DNA from: Eumeta japonica
Taxonomy: Eukaryota; Arthropoda; Insecta; Lepidoptera; Psychidae
DNA: 64,000 nucleotides
Reading direction: 5' to 3'
Assembly (NCBI GenBank): GCA_005406025.1
Contig: BGZK01002020.1
Location: 21,716-85,715, forward strand
The translations under genes and the position numbers were made by a program. Below the pieces are notes generated by a model. The model was not told where the DNA came from and searched no databases. It saw nothing but the letters and a program-made list of their open reading frames with translations. Shown here piece after piece: positions 38,601-51,500 of the stretch (the stretch's first letter is position 1; each line of letters begins with the position of its first letter).

Positions 38601-39522
38601 AGTTTTATTACAAATAATGGAAAAATGTGATACAAGAAGCGAAAAAAATTTGTGACTTAATGCAGTGTCGATAAGTGTAGCACAAAACTGGTTCAAGCGT
38701 TTTCAGTCTGATACTTGTGATGTCAAAGATGAACCTCGACCTGTTACGGATAAAGAAGAGTCCATTTTCAAAAAAGTGGAATTACATCGACATGTTAGTT
38801 CTTGCGACATAACTAAAGAGATGGAGATTGAATACAAAACAGTTTTGGTTCATTTGGAAAAAGCTGTATACGCAAAAAAAGCTCAACACGTGGGTACCAC
38901 ACATGCTCACTGAAAGAAATCTAATGAATCATGTACTCATTTGCGATTCTCTATTGATACATAAGTAAATCGAACCGTTTTTGAAAAGACTAGAGATGAA
39001 AAATGGATTACCTACGACAATAATTTGCGCAAAAATACATGGTCAAAAAGTAAGCAAGCTCCACAGACTATAGCGAAATCTGAATTAACTCACAATAAAT
39101 TTATATTATGGGTAGGATTGGAAGGGAATTGTGTATTATGAGCTTTTACCGCCGGGCAAAACTATTAATTCAGATCTCTATTGCCAATAGCTGATGAGAT
39201 TCAAACAAAAAGTAGAGATTAAACGGCCGGAATTAATCAAAAGAAAGGGTGTGATGTTTCACCATTATAACACCAGACCACACACATATTTAGTCAATAA
39301 ACAAATACTGAGAGAATTTAGTTGGGAAGTGTTAATGCATCCATCATATAGCCCTCCCTGACCTTGCACCTTTTCAGAATTTTTTAGGTAGTGTTAGGTT
39401 AGCATAAAGAGAGGACTGTCAAAACTACTTGTTGTAGTTTTTTGAACTAAAGTTCCCAAATTTTTACAGCAATGGGATTGTCACTACTCCAACAAGTTGT
39501 GGAACTGGAATGAACTATATAT

Positions 39523-39571
<49 letters not shown>

Positions 39572-42500
39572 TGTACATATATTATAATTAAATGTAAATA
39601 AAATGTGATGTAAGATTCTCTTGAATTTTTATACAAAATACAAAACCCCGACCCTACATTTTTTTCCCGACTCTATATTTTTTATATTATATACTCGCGC
39701 TGATTGAAGTATCACATATCACTTGCTTTAATGGCCAATGTAAAGATCGCAATGAGACCCAATTATTAGTGATTTTATTAAAATTTTTAATGTCCGTTCA
39801 AGATTCTAGTAAAGTTTTTCATGAAAACTCGGCCAACGATAAGACTTAATATATATATGGGGCATATGGAGTATTTAATACATTCCACAAAATAAAGCCA
39901 TTTATAAGTAAAGTACTATATTTATTGCCTTTTAAAATATCTCTATTTACCTTATTATTTTTTATTGGCTCCAATTAGTTATTACTTACACTTGAAGATC
40001 ATTAAACTGAAGACATGTATTTCATATGCTAGTTGAAGGTTATCCCAGACTATTCTGGCTCCATGAGTGTCAATCATTTCCCGAAGCCTTTGATATTTGG
40101 AAAAATAACTAACTCACAAGACGCAAGCTTTGCATTATGTGTTGACGCAAATTTTAAGAGCCAAAATGACTTTAACTTATTGTGGCTAAATGTGCATATT
40201 TTAGTGAATATGTCACGATATAAGAGGATGCAACTAGTCGATTATCTCACCCGAACTTTTTCGAGAGCCCTAGGCAAACAAAAGTTAGCGTGTAACTCAA
40301 TGTTGCCTATTTTTTGTTGTTCTAGTGGAATTGTACAAACTAAATCCGCTCGAGGAACAAAAACCAATGTAATTTTTGGCTATCCTTCTCGCCAGTTTCC
40401 ATTAGTTTGTTGTGGTTTATGAATATACGTTCATAAGGTTGTTGTCTGCTATCTAGATCTTAACGAAATAATTCCATAATATTTTCAACAAAATTTAACT
40501 CTCTGTCATATTACTTTAACAACATTTTTTACTCCAATAAACACTAACAAATAGCTTTTTTTTTATTTTTTGGAATCAGATGTAGTAGTTCGTTTCAACT
40601 GTACAAATACTCAAATGAAGTCAGGAGACAAATGCTAGTAGTAGGTCCATAAAAACATGCGTGTATATGAATACAAAGTTGTCTAAAAATGTAAAAACTA
40701 TCAGTAAGAACTATAGGAGATTTGTAATTTTATACAAACGAACATTAAATTTTTATATATACAGATAACATTACCAATTTGAATATTTATTACCAGAAAA
40801 GAATGCAAAACTTTTAGTGCACTCTCAGATAATTTTATGATCTGAGAATGCACTCTATATATCCTATTCTCAGAAGAGGTTGTGTACTGTATTGGGTCGT
40901 TATAGGTTTGTTTACAAGTGATCATAGGAAGAGTAAAGTTCAAATAATAAAATAGTCAATAGTTCTGTTTGTCTGAGACAATTGAATTTTCATGCAGCTC
41001 AAGTTCGAATTACTTCTCACGTATAACAACAATACATGATCGATACCTTTATTCCTTCGATGAGACTACTTTCCGTATGTCTTTTTTTCGGTAAAATTCA
41101 TTAGCTATATTTAAGACGTTTAAAAAATATCACTAAGTGAATCTTATGATGCCAAAGAATCGTCAATAAGTATTAAAAGATGTGATTACGATTTACAGTA
41201 TTTCGTTGGTTTTGAAAGCTATAACGTTATTTTATATCGTAATAGAACTGTGTAGAATTTAATAAATCGTATTTTTTTTCTAAATGAACTTTATGTTTAC
41301 GGCTAATATGATATCCTTTTTTGGCAAGTATCAATAACACGCCCTATGACCAATCTTAAATGTTGTATACCACATTGATGTTTTCCTCGCATACAAACTT
41401 GTTTTAGCACTGCCCTTAAAATAACTTCTGGAACAGTGTCAAAGGCATAATAAGTATTTTATACCTGTTCTTCCAATCTAAATTAGTTGTTTGATTGGAG
41501 TTGAGAATGGCACTAGGACCAAGAATAAATAGAAGATCGAAATCGTACTCTTCATCTAAAATGCATATAAGGACTGGGATCGCAAATGAGAGGAAATTCA
41601 GGATTCCAACCGAGAGCGGAACCAAGGTTCTGGAACCACGGAACCAAAATATCAAAACCAGAATCATTGTTACTAAAAGAATTATGATTTAGATAGAATA
41701 GTGGGTCTAGAATAATTTCAATATTAAATTTAATGAGCGTTGATGTTCTATGAAAATGAGGTTTATTAATTTATCTCAGTGACTGTTTGAAGAAAAGATT
41801 GTTTTAGAAGTTTCAATACGTTTAATTATGCGAAAACTGAGTATCACACTTGCTCGATTTTTTCAGAATCGATAATTCCCAACGAGTTCTCCGTACGCAA
41901 ACGTTCGTTTCTGTGGACGAGCCAAAAGGACGGACGCGTAGATGTGTATACCGTTTCGTAAATAGCCGGGCGAGCGGAATAACGCCCGACGGTTGTGCAA
42001 TTATTAAATCCATTTTTGCGAGTCGCACGCGCGTTTCGCTCGGCATTAACCCTCACACGCGAGTAAATTGAATTCTATCGATCCCGGGCCACCGGCCCGC
42101 CGATGGGCCGGAACACCCGAAGCGAACTGAGCGAACTGAACGAACGCGTTTCTGTCGCTTCGCCGATGCCATCGTGACACTTTTAAAGTTTTCTCTTCGC
42201 CATCACCGTCCCTGTCCCTTGTACGAATATTGATTATTTTAAATGAAAACTTCTTTAGGCGCGCTGAGCACTTCACTTTGTGAGCATTGAATGAGATTGT
42301 GCCGTCACGCTTGGTTATGTAACGCATGTTCGGGTAAAATCGGTCCGAGTCAACCAAGAGAGCGACAGGATATAATCAACGCGTCACTGTTATACTCTCT
42401 CGTTATACAGAAGAGCATGACGCATTATTTGCATTCAGTATCGACATAAACACAATATGTGCTGAACATACGTTTAATTTAATATTTTTTTTAATATTAT

Positions 42501-45500
42501 ACACGTTTACACATATAAATGCGATAAAATTCGTTATCTGTATATGAGACATTATCTATCGTCATACCAAATATTATAGTTAATAAGATCACAAGACAGA
42601 CACTCACTATGTTTTATTCATAGCGAAAACATGTCGCGCATAGGTAAGTCCTAGCACTTCATAAATTATATGGATGACTTGGAAACTAACCAGTATATGT
42701 AATACGCTTTTTTAGTATGAAATTAATTTGCCATTCATTGTAAGACGCGATTGAACTTTAAAATATAATCAGCTCATATTCTAGTATTTGGTGTCCATCA
42801 ATTCCTCTCCTTTACTCGTTTAATCTTTCTTCCAAACTTCCAAAAAATTGCTTATCTATACCAAAATAGGATCCGTTCTTCTTAAACGGAACCTTCATAC
42901 ATTGTCAGCGATTTTGAGTGGAGTTTCAATCTTGATTTCGCAAAAGGCACATAAAAGCGTTTAGTGATTTTTTTGAAAGCAACATTACATTTCCATATGT
43001 CGAATGATCTAGATCAGGTATGGGCAACTTTTGACATGTTGTGGGCGAAACTTTAGTGTGCAAATACGTTCGCGGGCCGCGTTCAAAAGTAGTGCATTTT
43101 AATGTAGTGTTCATAATTTTTAGCGATAAATATCAGGCATTAAATTTTTCAAAATATCTTTCGGGTCGGATCAAATCTTACAGCGGGGCGGATGTAGCCC
43201 GCGGGCCGGTTGTTACCCACATATGATCTAAATGAAAGCACAACAAAATATAGCAAAATAACTGACGAAGTTCTTTTTAGATATTAAGCAAATCTTCAAC
43301 CAAAAGTATTAATTTCATATTTTAGTTACTGCAAACTTATTGTTCAATTTTGAAAGTACGATATAAATGATGATAAATTTATACATAATTATAATAATAT
43401 ATATTGTAAATGTTATTACGTTATGAATATACACAAAAAAAAGAAATTGCATTTCGTATTAATAATCTCGCTTTAATGAAGTTTTCACTTCTGTCGTGTG
43501 GCCTTAAGCACGCACATTTTTTTTTTGTTGTTATATACGCCTCTATCCTTGTTTATTGAAGCAACTGTTCGATTGACATTTTATATGTCAATTTAGTTAC
43601 CATTCATACCGATGCGCTCTAAATACAGTTTTTATTTTTATCCCCAAACTGTAATCGTACACTGTTATTGATTCAGCTTAAAGAAATCACACTTACATTA
43701 ATTACGGCTTTTTAATATCATTATATTTCACATATTTTGTTTACGCCGTATTCTCGAAATCAAATACAGTGGCGAATAGCCCCGTCCTTTACGCCCGCAA
43801 CCCAATTTGTTCCTACCCGCACTCGCTTCCTTCTGTAGATCGAACGCGAATGCAACCGCAAATCGTTCATTATATTACATGTTATAATTATTTGTTTTTA
43901 ATATTGTGAACCGTAAGTGTATTCTACGTGTTCTGTATAAAAAGCAGCACAGACTCGCGGTTGCTCTCGCGGTTGCGCTCGCGGTTGCGCTCGAAATCAC
44001 GGTGGCCGCCGAGAGCGAAGATAACATCACACTGAAGGGCGATTTATTTTCTCTTCTATACCTTCGATTTGCCACTGTATGAAGTTTTGAGGATAGGGTA
44101 AATGGGACAACTGCGATAAGCAACCGGCGCATACAACTTTTTAAAATTTTATTTTGAAACGCAGAGCCCCTTTATCACTTTATCGAGTGTTAGTCGCAGA
44201 AAAGAATCCTGAAGCCAATCCATATGGACTAATTAAGTTAAGAACATTTAAGACATGCGGCAGCATTATTGGAAAGTATATGTATTCTGTAGGAAATCTC
44301 GTAGGCATATTAGAATTAATTTCGGAGACGTCTACGCGGTACAGGTAGATATTATTATAATGCAAGGTTTCGACGAGTCAGGATGCGTTCGGAAACGGAT
44401 CTCGGGAGAAATCTCAAACGGTAAGCCCCGACGCTGCATAAAATTCGACCGTAGTCAAAGAACGCAGAGCGGGCGGGCGTTCGCCGGCCGAGGGCCCGTC
44501 GACGCGGCGTCGCGGGCCGTGCCTGCGCGCAACAAAGCTCTCCTTTTACTCGTCATGTTTTGTTTCGCAGCAAGAACTGTAACGTAACGAGCGTCCGGCG
44601 TACGCTGCGGCCGGAGGATTGAGGAAAAACCGTCCCTCAAAGCGACCTCTCGCGCGGCGCTCCGGCCGCGTGCGTTCGAATTCGGGGCTGTCGTTTCGTT
44701 TGCGGACGGCATTAACATTTTCGCGCCGTCGCCATTGACACGCTGACCTTTAATGAGGCAGTAGCGCGATCCAGCCGAGTTCTCTTGCGCATGTTCGTTA
44801 CTCTGCCTTTTGTATGGGTTGCAAATTATCATCGTCGTTTATGTTATACGCGAATAAAAGTAGTGCTTTCAAAATCCAGTGTGTGTATTGGATTAAGTGA
44901 GTCGAATATGCAATAGATTATTCTGGTATGGTATTTGGAATGGATATCAATGGATATTGTAAATAGATCAATGTGCTGTAATTTAGAGGAATAATTTTAC
45001 TTTTTGTGGAAACTATTGTTTCTGTAGGATATTTGTATATGAAATATGTGACGCTATGTCCGGGTAGGTTACCAACCATACTCTAAAATATAGTAATGTA
45101 TTCCATATCATATGGACGTATTCTATAATCTATAATACTAATAGAGTATATTAAAATACTATTTTTTTTGTGCTGTGTTGTTATGTGCTTCAAAAGTGCT
45201 ACGAGTTTCTACCTTTGTAATAATTTGAAATAAATTACACTCTTTATAAGTCCGCACTCTCTATTTACCTCCTTTGAAATCAGATACACTTTATTTCTTC
45301 TAATAAAAAGTTGGCAACCCTAGTCCGGAGTGAGTGCACGCACAGATATATGTTAGTGTGTGTGTGTGCGCTGTGTAATCGCGCATTTATACGTCCCTGT
45401 GTGTATTTTAAACATATTTACACCAATGCTTCAAACTGTTAACTGTTAAGTGTTAAAGTTTAAAACTAAAATGTTATAATATCGATAAAATTAGAGATAC

Positions 45501-48500
45501 AAGCATTTTTGACATTAATTTAATGTCATAAATACTAATATTTTCATATTTACCTTAATTAACTACCAATAGTGAACTTAAAACAACGTATTTTGACGTG
45601 TTTAGCAGTTAAATTTTAATAATTAATGGTTAATTATTTCAAATGACAGTTTGAAGCACACATCTGTAAAACAGTCAAAAGGACAATCTGTTATCGCAAA
45701 TTAATGGAAAGAAAATAAATCATACAAACGATACATTAATATTACTCTAAGAACCGATGAAAGTTTTAAACCAAAACAACAATTCAAACAAACAGATAAA
45801 GATATTGAAATTCATATTTGAAACAATATTATGTACTTGTTTTGACAAAATCTAAAACAAAGAAAGACGACTTATTTTAGACATTATTCTCTAGTATATG
45901 ATAATTTAAGGTACTGTACGTATTGACAAATTCTTTACCATAATGTTATTAAAATATATCATTAAAAGAAATGTTAATAAGCAACAATGAACGAAAGTAA
46001 CAACTTTTCACTAAGGATTCATTTCAGTGTGTATATCTAAAAGAAATAGAAAAACTTAAAAATTTAACAGTTTTTCTTATGAATGAAATTTGGAGTTTAC
46101 ACCAAAGTATTTAACTGCATGTATTAACAAAAATACAGAACTATTCTTTGGAAACAAATATAAAGCACCAAATGTTGAATACTATAGACTTGTTGAAAAT
46201 CGTTTGTTGTTGTTGAAATTTGTTTCATCAAGAAATATCGTGAAATCATAAAAAAAAATCATAAAAAAAATTGTTTCATAATAAATTTAAGATACACCAA
46301 AGTATCGATTCTCGTCATGAAATCTATATTTGAGCTTTAAAATTTGGATTGCATAGGTCACAGGTTTCGTTACAATCTATTAAATTGAGCAAAATATTTT
46401 GCGGTTGGGAAATCTAAAGAAACTTCTCATTAAACTTTCTAGATTTTTGTTCGATCGATAACCGACCGAAAATGTATACACTTTGAGTTCAAAAACATCA
46501 GATGCCACAAGTCATATTCAAATCGGTCGCTTTGTAAAAGATATCTTTAGAAAATATGAATTATGAATCCGATAAGTTTGAAACAGAACATTATTTTGAG
46601 CTCAAACATGACAAACATAATATATCCATGTTATTCAAGCACGAAAACAAACCCAAAATATGTTTGGGTATGGCCTTCAAGGTCAACCGTTGCCCAGATT
46701 TACTTGATAGATTTTATCAATATAAAATGGCTGACATGCATTTTAAGAGTCTTTGATTCAATGACAAAAAATTATCATTTTAACAGCTCTTAATACCCGA
46801 CTGTTATTGGTTAGCACGACAAATACAACACTCTCGAAGTCAAACTAGCCGATTATCTCTTCCTAAAACTTGTTAAAGCTTCATGTGTTTTATTTATGGT
46901 CCACCAGTATTGTAAGTAGGTTAGAATCCGCAACAAAAATAAGAAAATAAATAAGCATGCAATAAAATGCTTTACGTGTCTTAACTAAAATATATATTAT
47001 TTACTAGAACATTTATAACTGTACATTAAAGATATTGTTTGCAAATATACACCTTCTCCAATAATTACCGTTGTTCTTTTTCTGTTGTTAGGCTTATCGA
47101 TTATCTACAATCTTAGGAACTACATGGGTCAAACTGAAAGTCCTTAGAAAATCAAAAGTGAGCAAACTATCAAGTTATTTGTAGTATTATTATTTTTCAA
47201 AATAGTCTCCGTTGCGATTAATACACCATTGCATTCGATGGAACCACTAAAAGAAACACTTTGTCTACTAGCATTTAGGGGTCGCTTCTGTGGCCTTTCA
47301 TATGGCGCTATCGCTTCTTCAACGTCCGTAACCCATTTTTCCCAAAGTTTTTCTTTTATTTTAGTAAATAAATAAAAAATCTGATGGTGCGAGGTCAGAG
47401 CTGTAAGGCGGGTCAACCAGTCTTTCAATACCTAAAATCCCTAAATATGTCTGTCGATATGTAGTGAGGCGTTGTCGTGATGAAGAAAAATCCTATAACG
47501 AGATCGCTTTTCCCGAATTTTGTCCGAAACAAGAGGCAAACAATTGTTAGTGTACTAGTCTACAGTGATCATTTCCATATCTAAAAAGCAATTGTCAAAT
47601 GTTCACGAAATCCAAGACATTTAAGTCTTTTTGTATATCACCCAATTCCAATTGGCTCATTCTTTCAAAAGAAATGCAAGGTTTACACAAGCAGACATGC
47701 ACAAATGTACATATTGGTTCACGCGGCACATACGCATACGCACCCATGCGTCGACGCGCGCATTGCCACACATATTTGTTGACACGTAAATACACACATA
47801 CATGTAGACATCGTTCTAAAAGTAGTTGTTTCCTATAAAAAAAAATTTAGGGCCTCAAAAGGTTAATATCTGATAAAGTAACTAATTTCTGAAATTAGAA
47901 TGAAAACTATAATTTTCTTTAGTAAATGAAAATTTTCTATTTTTTATGGAAAGTTCAAAATATGTTTTATCACAAACCTAATTGACAAAAGAACAAAATA
48001 TTTAGTTTACCTATATTAATTTATTTTATTAAAATATATAATGGTTATTTTTCATTAAATAATATTTTATGTCACCGAAAAGTTTTTGTATTCAATAAGT
48101 AAAAGTTGTAGTAAAATCTTTTGATTTTACTGTTTGTATCTGGCTAGTTTTGATACCAATAAATACATGACATTTAAAAAAGAAGATTATAACTTAAAAC
48201 GGTGTACCGCCATTTCACTATTCTTTTGCTGTCCACCAAAATGAATGAATCTAACGTTCAATATATTTTGTAGTTTTATTATATAAAAAGGGCAAAATAC
48301 GATACAAGCCGCGACAAAATTGTAACGTTCGTGGAACTAATGCAGTAAGGTAAGAGTAGCAAAACCGGTTCAATCGTTTTCAATCGGTAATTTTGAAGTC
48401 AAACATGAACTTCGCTCTGGGCGACCTATTAAGTATAAAGTCGATGTTATTTTGTAAAAAGTAGAGCAAGATCGGCATATTAGTTCTTACGACATAGCTG

Positions 48501-51500
48501 AAGAGCTAGAAATCGACTATAAAACAATTTTGATTCATTTGAAAAAACTGGATATATAAAAAAGCTCGATACTTGGGTCCCACATGAGCTCACTAAAAGA
48601 AATCGAATGAATCATACTCGTTTGCTATTCTCTATCGAAACGTAATGAACCGAAGCGTTTTTGAAAAGACTGATCATTAGTAATGATAAATGGATTACCT
48701 GCGACAAGAACATGTGAAAAAGATCATGGTTAAAAGACATGCAAGCTCCACAGACTATAGGGAAACCTGGATTAACTCGCAATAAGTTGATGCTATGTGC
48801 GTAGTAGAATTGAAAGGCAAGAAAGAAAATCACATTCTTCATTATGAGATTTCACCTCCCGGAAAAGTCATTAATTCGGATCTTTACTGCCAAGAGTTGA
48901 TGAGATTCAATCAAGAAGTAGAAATAAAACGACCAGAATTGATCAAAAGAAAGAGTGTGATTTTTCACCACGATAATGCCAAAACACACACATCTTTAGT
49001 CATTCAGCAAATATTGAGAGAGTTTGGTTGGGAAGTGTTAATGCATCCTCTCTTCAGAACTGAATTTTCACCCTCAGATTTTCACTTGTTTCGGTCTCTT
49101 CAGAATTCTTTAGATAGTGTTAGTTAAAATCAAGAGAGCTCGGTCCAAACTACTTTTCGCAGTTTTGATTAGAAGTCCTAGATTATGTCATTACCCATAA
49201 AATGGCAACAAGTTGTTGAACAAAGTGGCATATATATTGTATTAACTGAGTCGCTCGATAGAAAATAAAATGTGAAATGTTTGATCTATAATATTGAGTA
49301 TATATAAAATTCATAATTGAAGAACGGATCAAATACAGTTTTTCAGTTCCCGGTTTTAATTTAAGATCCTGGTTACCGAAAACCCGACAAAGAGTACTAT
49401 CCGTGTTACATATGGTGGAGGCGCTATAAGAGGAAAGGAAAATAAAATTTATACAAAAATTATAAAAATGGCAGCAGTTTTGGAAGGTATGCCCGACGAA
49501 GATTTTGAGGAATCTTATAATAAATAAGAAACATTGGCGGCGTTTGAAAAACTGGAGTAAATAACAAAAAAAAGCGGGCTTAGGTTTGTATACGGCAGGC
49601 CTAGCTAATTTCTTTTTAAAAACTATTGACACTACGGTAGTGAAATATGAAGGCATTGTAAAGGAGTTTTAGAAAGAATTTCAGTGCACAATAAATTACG
49701 CATTATTGCATTATATTATTAAATAAAAGAGGTCAACGTAGCAAAGTATTTATGGAGTAAAAAGACCAGCTGTAAAAGCGAAAATCACTGAAGAAAACAT
49801 AATTATCATGACGGTTCTGCGCGGTTTAAAAGCACATGTCAAACCATTATTTGCAGTGCAAGCTTATAAACTACTCGCGGAGTTAAAATCAACAATTACG
49901 AACTATAAAGAAAATTTGGAGACTAACTACGTCTTGCCAGTGGAGTAGGGAAGTGGAGAATCTTCTGAGGAACGCCATATGAGCAACGATGTGATCTAGG
50001 TAAGGCCGTCAGAGCAAGCTAAGGCGGAAGCTCGACAATACTGGTTCCGCGCATGCGGCGATGGGCGACACTACGTATCATCATCGAAGTAAGATTGGCG
50101 TGGAGCTGATCAGGGAGGCGGAGCGCGACCTCAACCTCCGGCAATTTTGCGCGACCTTAACCTCCGACGAGGCATCAGGGAAACACGAGGGGGCAACAGC
50201 GGTGAATCAACTACGAGGCGGGAAGCCGCAGTCCGATAAACCCACCCACCAATCGAACCGAGGCAGCACGTACGGACTTTATGGCCTTTTCAGGAATGGA
50301 TGGATCATGGAAGGATGATTGATAACCAATCATCGTAATTTAATAATCTGTTTTATGTTCCATGTTAATCTAGGATATGATTTTTCTTTTTGTAAATATT
50401 CTTTTGATTGGAGTGAGTGTACTTATTAAAAATATGCAAAATATTTGAATTGAAATCACTCATCCACTTTTTTTACGCTGTTACTTATTAAACGGTTCCA
50501 GTCAACAGATTCGACATCCTTATACAAAGTTTTTATCTTGATATCCTTAAAAGGTCTGTAAATAATCCACTAAGGAAGACAGTTCCTTTTTTAGGGTTTC
50601 GAGCCAAAATGGCTAAAACGGAACCTTTATAGTTTCGTCATGTCTATCCGTCCGTCCGTCCGTCCGTATGTCACAGGCATTTTAGTTAAAAGGTACAAAA
50701 CGTATATTGATGAAATTTATAGTGTTGGTGTCTTGTATAAACCGCTATTTAGTTTGGTGGTTAAATAACAAAAATATTTTTTTCTAAGAGAGAGCACACC
50801 AAACATGTAACAGAAGCTGAAAAAATTTGTTTCAGCAAACATCAACGAATGGAACATAATTCGACAGTTATTTTAAAAACACTAAAGTTTCTAAACAATT
50901 TTTCTTATTACGTGAATAAAATTTGAGAAATAATCGCTCCGAAAGTTGCAGAAATTGTGTATCCCCCCCTCTATTTTCTAAACCCTAATTAATAAAATAT
51001 AAAAAATAACCAAATTAACGCTTATTAAATACTTTCAAAAAAAAAATATTTTGAACCTGTTTGGATATATTGTTTTTAAGTTATTTCCGGAAAACAGCGC
51101 TTCTCAACAAGAGAACGTAAGTGCCATGAAGATACGCTCTTTTGCTGATGCACTTTAGTTTACACAAGTTTAATAGTAATAAACGACATACATACTTGTT
51201 TTTCTAGTTATAGACGACTAAAGTGCTTATAACCATTTTGTGTGGGAAAAATGGAAAAAGTATAACGTATTTTTTCATTTGTAGCATTTCTTTGTAATAA
51301 TGGTTTCTGGAACCCTGTAATAAGTATGGTCCGACATGCTCTTGGCCAGTTTTTAATTTGAAATGTATAGAAAATAATGCAGCACTATTAAGCTTTGGAA
51401 TATAGTAAAACATAAATTAAAAGGTTTGATATTAGAACACAAAACAACTATGAGAGTTTCACTATTATTTGTAAAATTACTAGGAGAGAGGTTACATGTT

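Noticed and set aside
44455..44832. 125-codon minus-strand open frame
   Set aside because: GC-rich composition explains its length; it overlaps a 110-codon frame on the other strand and matches no family.
49183..49656. 157-codon minus-strand open frame
   Set aside because: It lies antisense to the gag relic and mariner end, has AT-rich, Phe/Cys/Tyr-heavy text and no motif.
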